Below the pieces are notes generated by a model. It was given only the letters and a program-made list of their open reading frames with translations. It was not told the origin of the DNA and did not search any database. A stretch of 64,000 nucleotides of DNA from Verticillium longisporum. Taxonomy: Eukaryota > Ascomycota > Sordariomycetes > Glomerellales > Plectosphaerellaceae. The stretch is taken from the NCBI GenBank assembly GCA_019188255.1, contig JAETXT010000013.1:2170001-2234000 (forward strand), written 5' to 3'. Position numbers and translations under genes: made by a program. Below, piece by piece: positions 55,850 through 64,000 of this stretch. The first letter of the stretch is position 1; every line of letters starts with the position of its first letter.

Positions 55850-58767
55850 TTGTCTCTATTACGGGTTATACCCGGCTAAGCCACAAAGCTGAGGCTGCGC
55901 CTTAGCAGCTAGTTCGTAGGTAGGCTCTTACGCGACCCTTTATTTTCTATTATAAAGGGGCATAAAGAGCTATTATAGTATTCTTCTTATTCTTATTCTT
56001 TATCTAATAATAATATATTTAAGGCCTCGTCCTAGTACGATGCTTAACGATTAGCCCTTTATATATTACTAGATTAATAATTAGCTATAGATTATATTAG
56101 CCTCCCTCCCCTAAATAACGATACGAATTTATAGCTATAGAATAGCGACCTATTATAGGACGAAATAATTAATTACTATATTAGATAGATAATATAGGAT
56201 AATATATACTCTTTAGAAGCTATTATATACTAATAATAGCTATTAATAGAATAGAACTAAGAACGTATAGAATAGCTATTAATAGTATTAAACCTATCGG
56301 TCGTAATTAACCCTCTACCTATTAACGATCTATTAACTAGATCGACTATTTAAGCGATAATTATAAGGAAATACTTACCCCCTCCTACGAAGTTTTCGGG
56401 AAAACGCTTAGAATATATAATATAATTATAATAAATATATAATAAGATTATACTAGATATAGATTATTATAGTAATAATAGAGCTCTATAATACCTTATT
56501 AATAGCTATTTAAACTAGTCTCCTTAATAAATAATCGCTATATTCTATATTTAAGGAGGGCCCGATAAGAGCTTTTTACTTAAAAGGTTTATATAGTACC
56601 TCGATTAGAATTACCTCGACTTTAACGAAGCCCTCTATATAGCTATAAGACTATAAATACTCTAGTAAAGCGAAGGGGTATTATTTTTATAGTTTATATT
56701 AGAGTTTAAAAGGCTTATTATATAAATAAGCAGATCGGGATAATCTAATAATATAAAGATTAATTACTTAATAAGCGCTCTAAACTAAGAGCTATCCTAT
56801 TACTTAATTATTATAGACCTACCCTAAGAATATACTAACTAGATTAAGAGAATACTATAGATTTTAGGAAAACTTAATAATATAATAAGAATTTACTAAG
56901 GACGTAATTAGGGCGAAACCGCTACTTCTATATAGCGAGATTATAATAGGGATATATATATATATCTAATATTAACTAAATTAGGACCGAATAGGAGAAA
57001 CGATTTATAAGGAAAGATATATAAATATATTATAAGTATTAGAAGAATGGATATATTATTTAATATTATAATAAATAATATAAAACCTAAATTAAGGTTA
57101 TAAAAGCTATTATTAATATATAATTATAATAAAGCTATAATAATAAAGGGTTAATAGGAGATATTAGCGAATCGGAATAAGATTCGGGAAAAGAAGAACC
57201 CTAATATAAAATCGAGTATTAAGTAAGTTAAAGGGCGAGGACTTAGGATAGGATATATTTTAATAGTTTATATATTACGAATTAATAATAATAGGAGCAT
57301 TTATAAATAAATATTTAATCCGAGCCCTCGTAGATTCTAATTATAATTACTATATAGCTATAAATGAAATTATAATTACTATATAGCTATAAATGAAACC
57401 CTTATAAGGAAACTTTACTTATTTATAATTAATAAGAGAAGATGCCCCTTTAATAATTTCTTAGTATAAATAGATATATAAATAAATAGAGGTATTACTA
57501 TATTACCCTAGATATAGGAGGCTATATCTAAACGATATACATTTATATAGTACCTAGCCTAATAAATAACTTATTCCTAAGCTTATTTTAGATATAATCT
57601 AATAATATCCTCTTAGACCCCTAAAAGGACTATTTATAATATAGTTTAATATAGATATATTTATAAATAGGAGGAGAAATAGAAACGAAGGTCTCTTAAG
57701 AAATAAGAGTAATAAGGCTAATAATTAATAGTATATTTATAGCTAAGTATTAATAGGCTTATAGAGGAATAATAAGAAGGAAATCCGCTAATTATACGAT
57801 TAGAGTAATAAGCCTCTTAGATATCGCTAAAGTATTAATATTAAAGATTATTATTCAGCCTAAGGACTTTATACTTATAAATATCTTATAGGAATTCCTT
57901 AACCTATTTTTAATTAAGAAGGTAGGGGAGCTACCCCTATATTAATCTAATATAAACTACGAAGTAAACCTAGAGCAAGATAGTAATAATAAAGAAGCTA
58001 AACTATTCTAGGGGCTATTATATTAGATAAACTAGGAAGAGCTCCTAGTCCTAAAGAAGACCTTAATAGACCTCTTTAATAAAGGATTTATATAAGCTAA
58101 TAATTTAGCTAATTTAGCGCTAATATTCTTTATAAGGAAATTAAGAGGAGGACTACGTTTTTACTATAATTATAAAGTACTTAATATAATATTAAAGCGA
58201 GATTATTACCCTTTATTATTAATTATAGAGATACTTTATAATCTAATTAATATAAAGTAATTTACGAAACTTAATATAATAGTAGCTTTCTATAAGATTA
58301 GGATAGTACTTAAATATAAGGAGAAAACGGCTTTTAGGATATAATTTAAGCTATTTAAATAGCTAATATACCTATTTAGCTTAAATAATACTCTAATAAT
58401 TTTCTAAAAGTATATTAATAGTATCCTTAAAGAGTATTTAGATAATTATATTATAGTATATATAGACGATATCTTAATCTACTCTAATAGGTCTTAGAGA
58501 GACTACGAAGCGAAGGTCTAGCGGGTACTTAAGTTATTTATAATAGCTAGGCTATATCTTAATTTAAAGAAGTATAAGTTTAATATAATTAAAGTAAAGT
58601 ACTTTAGATTTATTATCGAGGTTAGAAAAGGGGTATCTTATAACTTTAAGAAACTAAGAGCTATCTTAGAATAGGAGGTATTAATAATAATTATAGGGAT
58701 ATAGAATTTCCTTAGCTTCGTAAACTATTATTATATCTTTATATAAGACTTTATAGAACTAATAATA
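55850..58767 (+). mobile_element. RIP-degraded Ty3/gypsy retrotransposon relic
   Basis: About 2.9 kb of very AT-rich DNA. Reading plus strand from about 58081 in one frame gives a recognisable but stop-ridden reverse transcriptase: NLALIFFIRKLRGGLRFYY, YYPLLLIIEILYNL and the catalytic YIDDILIYSN at about 58453-58488. Trp and Gln/Arg positions have become stop codons, as C-to-T mutation predicts. An aspartic protease trace RALVDS occurs near 57330. The right end is cut by a Tigger insertion at 58768. The left edge (about 55850, TGTCTCTATTACGGG) could be an LTR start, but no matching second LTR is visible in the window. Confidence 0.7.
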
Positions 58768-58813
58768 ACGTAATCCACAAGCGAGTGGTTCACCCATGCG
58801 AGTGGTTCACTTC
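58768..58813. repeat. Left terminal inverted repeat of copy 1
   Basis: Contains the motif GCGAGTGGTTCAC twice, at 58781 and 58798, 17 bp apart. Confidence 0.9.
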
Positions 58814-58874
58814 ACCCCGACCCGACAAACATTCCGAGGAAAACCTCAACCCAAACGCCGTAAATCAATTAAAA

Positions 58875-60528
58875 TCACTCCTCCTCGTCTTTTGCAGACG
58901 ATGAGATAGCTACCTGACAAGTTCTCGCGTTGTGGCCGGTCTTCCCGCATACGCTACAGCATCGTTTCTTCGGCTGGGACCACGACGCGGGACCCGGGTT
59001 CTGCAGCGTTTCCTCTTTTATCTGGATATCTACTTCCTTCTGAGCAATCTTGTCCTGTCCCTCGCCTACAGCCATGCTTCCTCCTTCCCGGAGACGTAGC
59101 TTTTGGCCCTCCGGCGTCGGCTTAGTGTAGCATTTTCCTCTCGAAGGATCATAACCTCTGACTTCAAAAGAGCGATCTGGTGCATAACACCCCGCGTCCC
59201 CTTCGCAAGATAGTCAACAGCATCTAAAATTGACGTTGGGGAGCTTCCCTGGTGGCGTGAGATTCGCCCTTTGATGAAGTCAGTCTGGGAACCTGCCTCG
59301 AGCAGGTTAGTGGGCGTCTTAGAGACCCAAGAATCACGCTCCCCGTGGGACGTCCCCGGAGGCGTCGTCGTCCTCAACCTCACATCCAGCTTTGACAGGA
59401 CTGTTTCCGGGTTATGGGGGACAAGCCCCGCTCCTCGAAAGCCTCCCTGGATGTTTTTTCTGTCATTGCTTGCTGAAATGCAGCCGAAAACGCCGGGAAG
59501 AAGTCCTCTTTGCTGATGTGCGTTGTACCCGCCCTCATCCTATCCTCGATTTGCCGACCGTATGCTTTCTTTAGTGGGCCAAAACACCCAACATCGAGAG
59601 GCTGGAGTAGATGTGACGAATGAGGAGGCATACAGAGTGTGATGATGTTGTTCTCCTTGCAGTAGAGTTCGAAGTCGACCGAGTGGTGACTTTCGTGGCC
59701 ATCCAGGATCAGTAGGCGATAACCGCCCGAAGTACGGGACTTTGTATGCCTGTCAAAATGCCGAATCCATTCCAGACCAATATCATTCGTCGTCCAGCCG
59801 TTTGGAGATGTTGCGATTCTCCAGTCGCGAGAAATCGCGTCGTCCTGGTACCAGCTCGAGAGGTGGTACTTGCCCGAAACCACGATGAACGGCGGGACGG
59901 AGAAACCCAACGCGCCAACGCCCTGGATCACCGTAACCCATTCCCGGTTGCCTGGCTGCCTCATCTTCACATTGGACCGTCTTTCCGAACTGGTCACGAC
60001 CATTCCGTTGGCGATAACGCCCATCTGGAAGCCGGTCTCGTCAAAGTTGTACATGTCAGCCTCTTGGATGCCGTACTTGGCGATCATGTTATGCACGAGG
60101 CGGAACCACGCGTTTATCGCGTCCGGATCTTCGCATTGGGCCCTCTTGTAGTCGTACTTGCGAAAGAAACGCGTCCGGAGCTCTGGTTGCCGTTTGACGA
60201 AGTTTGCGGCCCAGTTCTTCCCGACGCGTGGCGCGTCACGGTCGGCAAGCAGGCGATTCGCCATATCTCCGACCTCACCCAACCGGGGAGGGTAAGATCG
60301 CGCATCTAGGTCAAGGATATATTCGACAATAGTTTTCTCTTCTAGTACTGTTAATTTGGCAGAATTGGGCGGGCTTTCGCGTCGGGAGGGTTTGCCCTTC
60401 TGGCGTCGGAGGAGCGTCGTTAAGGGGACGGTGTAGATCCTCGCAGCACTCCGGGCGCTTAGGTTCGGGTCATTGTCCATAGCTTGGATAGCAAGGAATA
60501 ATTGACCTTCTTTTGAAAGAGTCTCCAT
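58875..60528 (-). CDS. Tigger/pogo transposase with C-terminal zinc knuckle, copy 1
   Basis: DDE-type transposase. Order: N-terminal psq/CENP-B helix-turn-helix (METLSKEGQLFLAIQAM; second HTH up to RTRFFRKYDYKRAQ), DDE_1 core with first Asp YNFDETGFQMGVI, second Asp LLILDGHESHHS, third acidic HLLQPLDVGCFGPLKKAY, then a coiled coil (LLKSEVMILREENATLSRR) and zinc knuckle CCSVCGKTGHNARTC. The main stretch is open from 60528 to about 59460. The T6 run at 59454-59459 has one base less than copy 2 (T7 at 62538-62544) and breaks the frame; the coiled-coil part is open to 59066, and the knuckle is in another frame from 59075 to 58875. Mobility is doubtful unless the indel is an error. Confidence 0.88.
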
Positions 60529-60580
60529 CGCGGGCGGAGGTGGAATCTGTAGAATTCAGGTGTAGGTCGTGGGCCCGGGC

Positions 60581-60626
60581 GAAGTGAACCACTCGCTTGG
60601 GTGAACCACTCGCTTGTGGATTACGT
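60581..60626. repeat. Right terminal inverted repeat of copy 1
   Basis: Reverse complement of the left repeat with one mismatch (T versus A between the two internal motifs). Confidence 0.9.
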
Positions 60627-61852
60627 TATATAATTATTAATTAGGTATAGTTCTTAGATCGATTCTAGTTTTCTAATTCTTCGATAAGAATAATTTATAA
60701 ATCTACTAATATCTATTTATTAATTACCTATTAATTAAAAGTAATAATACTATTATTTAAATAATTTCCTATTTATAAATTACTTTTAACGTTTCCCCTA
60801 TAGTTTAATAGCTAATTAGCTATAGAATAATAGCTCCTCTTCCTCCTAACCCTTACTAGGAGCCTAGATAGGCGTACTCTACTAGAGATCTATTATACCT
60901 CTACTATTACGATTATATATATAAGTAATTTAATCCTACTATAAGCGGGGAGTACCCTTATTATAAAGAGGACGCTAATAAATAAGCTACTATCTAGCTA
61001 TTAATTATCGGCTAATCGTTTATATAGCTAATTCCGCTAAATGCTCCTATTATAGAGTAGCCTAGGGAGGTAAGCCGTACTTCGCCGTAAATTGCCCCCT
61101 TTTATTCCCCTATTATCTAATAGCTAATCCCCTATAAGTACCTATTAAGTACTAAGCCGCTATATATACCCTTAAATTAACTACTAAGGCTATAACTAAG
61201 AATAGCTATATTAATATCTTTAAAGTAAGTAATACCTACCTACTAGATACCTATTATTTAAGTATTAATAGATTTCTTTTAATTAATTTCGATATAGCTA
61301 AGACTACTAGCTAGAAGGCCCTCTAAAAGGGCAAAAACGATAAAGCGCTAAGCGCTAAGAAGTATATTATTACCGATTAATAGGAGGCTAGCGAGTATTC
61401 TATTCGCCGCCTCGCTACTATTAATCGTCTCGCCTAGGCCGCTAAGCGCTCTACTACCGCTATTAAGGTCTCCGCTACTACCCTATAGTAGATTACTAAT
61501 TCTCTCGCTAAGCTAATTACTATCTAGTCCGAGATCTAGGAGAATTATACCCTAATTATAAATCGCTTATTAATTACTTACTATTTATTTATTAATAATC
61601 TATTAAAATTATAATACTCTTATTAATACTATTAATAATAAAGAGGATAGCGAGAATTAGGAAAATAATAGCGAAATAATAGCTTAAGAATTGCTAATAA
61701 TCCATTAATACTCCCCTATTATTTAGTTTTTCTTTTATTTTTTATTTTTTTATTATTCTTTCTTAAGAATAAAGCTAAGGGCTAGACTACCCCTAAATAT
61801 TAATTAAATTACTATTAATCTATTATTACTCTTCCTTATAATTATTTATATA
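60627..61852. other. AT-rich RIP-degraded DNA between the two Tigger copies
   Basis: About 1.2 kb, TA-rich, no open frame of note. A frame at about 61320-61600 (+) reads as a stop-ridden polar segment (KAL.AKKYIITD) and may be a relic of an unknown element. It may continue the gypsy relic across the insertion, but I could not align it. Confidence 0.5.
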
Positions 61853-61895
61853 ACGTACATGTACAGTGAGTGGGCCAGTACAGTGAGTGGACCAC
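61853..61895. repeat. Left terminal inverted repeat of copy 2
   Basis: Contains the motif CAGTGAGTGG twice, at 61864 and 61881, also 17 bp apart. Confidence 0.9.
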
Positions 61896-61974
61896 CTCAC
61901 CTCGACCCGACAAACATTCCAACCCAGAACTAAACAAAAACATAGGAAATCAATTGAAATCACGCCCCATTACC

Positions 61975-63611
61975 TTATTCAGAAGATAATATAGTCATCT
62001 GACAAGTTCTCGCGTTATGGCCAGTATTTCCACAGGTGCCACAGGTCCGTTTCTTCGGTATAGCCCGAGTCGCGCGACCCGGATTCTGCCTCGTTTCCTC
62101 CCTCATCTGAACATCTACCTCCTTCTGGGCAATCTGGTCTTGTCCATCACCTAGAGTCATACTCCCTCCTTCCCTGAGACGTACTTTTTAGCTCTCCGAC
62201 GTCGGCTAAGGGTAGCATTCTCGCTTTCAAGTATCTTGAGCCTTGCGTCCATTAGGACGAACTGGTGCATTATCTTGTGTGTACCCTTCGTGTATTGGTC
62301 GATAGCCTGAAGCATTGATGTTGGTGAGCTTCCCTGGTGTCGGGAGATTCGATTCTTAATGAATTCGGACTGTGAAGTGGCTTCAATCGGGTTTGTAGGA
62401 GTCTTACACACCCATGGCTTAGGGAGTCCAGAAGACGTTCCTGGCGGCGTTGGTGTCTTTAATTTCACATCCAGCCTTGAAAGGACTGCTTCTGGGTCAT
62501 GGGGGTAAGTCCAGCCCCTTGAAAACCTCCCTGGATGTTTTTTTCTGTCATAGAATTCTGGAATGCCGTAAAAAAGCTGGGAAGAAGTCCTCCTTGGAGA
62601 TATGGTTTGTACCTGCCTTCATCTTCATCTTATTTTGCCGACCGTACGCTTTCTTCAGCGGTCCAAAACAGCCGACATCGAGAGGTTGGAGTAGATGGGA
62701 CGAATGAGGAGGCATACAAAGTGTAATGATCTTATTCTCCTTACAGTAAAGCTCGAATTTGGCGGAGTGGTGGCTTTCGTGGCCGTCTAGGATGAGAATG
62801 CGAAATGCGCCCGAAGTACGCGACCTTGTATGTTGGTCGAAGTGCCGAATCCAATCGAGACCAATATCATTCGTAGTCCAGCCGTTTGGAGAGGTTGCGA
62901 CCTTCCAGTCGCGAGGAAACGCGTCTTCTTCGTACCATGACGAGAGGTGAAATTTACCCGCAACAACGATGTATGGCGGGACACAGAATCCGGTCGCGCC
63001 AACGCCCTGGATCACTGTAACCCATTCCCGATTACCCGGCTGTCTCATCTTAACGTTAGAACGTCTTTCAGAGTTTGTAACAACCATTCCATTAGCGATA
63101 ACGCCCATTTGGAAACCGGTCTCATCGAAGTTATAGGTGTCTTCGTCCGTCACGCCGTACTTCGCGACCATGTTACGTACGAGCGTAAACCACGCGTTTA
63201 TCGCGTCGGGATCTTCGCATTGGGCCCTCTTATAGTCGTACTTTCGAAAGATACGCGTCCGGAGCGCAGGTTGTCGTTTGACGAATCTTGAAGCCCATCG
63301 CGGTCCGACGGGTGGCGCGTCGCGCGCCGCCAGCAGGACATTCGCCATATCTCCAACACTATCCAACCGAGGGGGTATGATCGGGAATCTAGGTCTAGTA
63401 TGTATTCGACAATCGTTTGCTCTTCTAGCATTGTTAATTTCTTTAATTTGGATGTGATTTCGCTTCGGGATGGGGTGCCGTTCTGGCGGCGAACGAGAGT
63501 CGTTCGGCTGACATTGTAGATGGCTGCAGCACGTCGGGCGCTTAACCCTGGATCTTTTTCCATTGCTTGACGGGCAAGGAATAGCTGACTGTCTTGAGAA
63601 GGTGTTTCCAT
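61975..63611 (-). pseudogene. Tigger/pogo transposase with zinc knuckle, copy 2, several frame breaks
   Basis: Same domain order as copy 1, starting METPSQDSQLFLARQAM at 63611. The catalytic Asp motifs YNFDETGFQMGVI, ILDGHESHHS and HLLQPLDVGCFG are present; the knuckle is CGTCGNTGHNARTC. Frame is lost at the G5 run 63371-63375 (after DLDSRSYP), the A6 run 62570-62575 (after KEDFFPAF), the G5 run 62501-62505 (after GAGLTP), and before the knuckle. At 62538-62544 it keeps the seven T that copy 1 lacks. Copy 1 is therefore the better preserved of the two over the helix-turn-helix and catalytic core. Confidence 0.8.
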
Positions 63612-63667
63612 GACTGGTTGTAGAGAAAAGTAAGGTGGAATGTTGAAGTTTGGAGAATGACGCGAAA

Positions 63668-63710
63668 GTGGTCCACTCACTGTACTGGCCCACTCACTGT
63701 ACATGTACGT
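63668..63710. repeat. Right terminal inverted repeat of copy 2
   Basis: Exact reverse complement of the left repeat over 43 bp. Confidence 0.9.
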
Positions 63711-64000
63711 TATAGGTACTTATCTCCCTATTTTAGAATACTTTATCTAGCTTACCCTACTTTTCCCTTAACTATTCTCTAGCTTCCTTTAAGAGGTCGC
63801 TATTAATAATATTAATATCGGCTCCTCTATCTAGTATTACCTCTCCTTTAATTTAATTATTACTAATATATAGTTTAATAATTATTTCGTACTATTTTAG
63901 TCTTAGGAATAATAGTTCTTCCTATTAAGGGTCTCTTATTATTCTTCCCCTAAGTAATTCGTAGTTTACTATTAAATACTATTTATATAACTTATATATA
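63711..64000. other. AT-rich RIP-degraded DNA at the right edge
   Basis: TA-rich sequence without an open frame, continuing the degraded block beyond the window. Confidence 0.6.

Larger units (their letters stand above)
58768..60626 (-). mobile_element. Tigger/pogo-type DNA transposon, copy 1
   Basis: 1859 bp element bounded by 46-bp terminal inverted repeats (58768-58813 and 60581-60626) differing at one position, flanked by TA on both sides (58766-58767 and 60627-60628), the pogo/Tigger target duplication. It carries one transposase on the minus strand. It lies inside RIP-mutated DNA but is itself of normal GC, so it arrived after, or escaped, the mutation process. Confidence 0.9.
61853..63710 (-). 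mobile_element. Tigger/pogo-type DNA transposon, copy 2
   Basis: 1858 bp, almost the same length as copy 1, with 43-bp perfect terminal inverted repeats (61853-61895 and 63668-63710) and TA on both sides (61851-61852, 63711-63712). Transposase on the minus strand is clearly homologous but diverged from copy 1, and the TIR sequence is different, so this is a related family and not a recent duplicate. Confidence 0.9.

Noticed and set aside
55850..55960. Complete LTR of the gypsy relic
   Set aside because: A plausible start TGT is seen but no second copy and no clear end or primer-binding site.
1..64000. CRISPR arrays, bacterial operons, riboswitches, replication origins
   Set aside because: None seen; spliced genes and eukaryotic tRNAs show fungal nuclear DNA.

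Overview
The window is nuclear DNA of a filamentous ascomycete, most likely a Sordariomycete of the order Hypocreales. The evidence is short introns (about 45-70 bp) with GTRNGT donors and CTRAC-like branch points, an intron-containing tRNA-Ala, fungus-specific proteins (NST1, Zn2Cys6 regulator, CYP53 benzoate hydroxylase, short fungal sterol glucosyltransferase), and AT-rich blocks that look mutated by repeat-induced point mutation (RIP). The species cannot be fixed from the sequence.

Layout. 1-25 kb is ordinary gene-dense DNA: 3' part of NST1, tRNA-Lys(CTT), a sterol-glucosyltransferase-like gene, a four-helix membrane protein, an amino-acid permease, a pectin methylesterase, a kinase-fold membrane protein, an internally deleted ABC transporter, SGT2, a RING-CH membrane E3 ligase and the importin KAP114. 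25-33 kb carries tRNA-Ala(AGC), a Zn2Cys6 regulator divergent from a CYP53-type P450, and a flavin monooxygenase convergent with the P450. 33-45 kb is housekeeping again: LCP5/neuroguidin, an EMP70/TM9 protein, MED4, a six-exon QCR10, ALG10 and a small unknown protein. 45-55 kb is accessory: an APH-fold kinase, an HNH-domain protein, a second-looking GTP cyclohydrolase I, a 473-bp TIR element (MITE-like), and a very unusual polypeptide that joins methyltransferase, FAD-linked oxidase, phosphomevalonate-kinase-like and adenine-phosphoribosyltransferase-like domains. 55.8-64 kb is an AT-rich, gene-free, RIP-damaged block holding a Ty3/gypsy relic, into which two well-preserved Tigger/pogo-type DNA transposons have inserted.

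How genes may work together: the 47-55 kb block (GTP cyclohydrolase I divergent from the four-domain enzyme) is the best candidate for an undescribed pathway, possibly a modified purine or pteridine product; this is inference. The regulator-CYP53-FMO group at 25.6-32.6 kb looks like an aromatic catabolism or detoxification neighbourhood.

Caution: at least nine otherwise intact genes, several of them essential, are broken by a single-base indel, mostly in short homopolymers. In every case one corrected base makes the spliced coding length a multiple of three. I read most of these as base-calling errors in the assembly, not as pseudogenes, and give the position in each entry.
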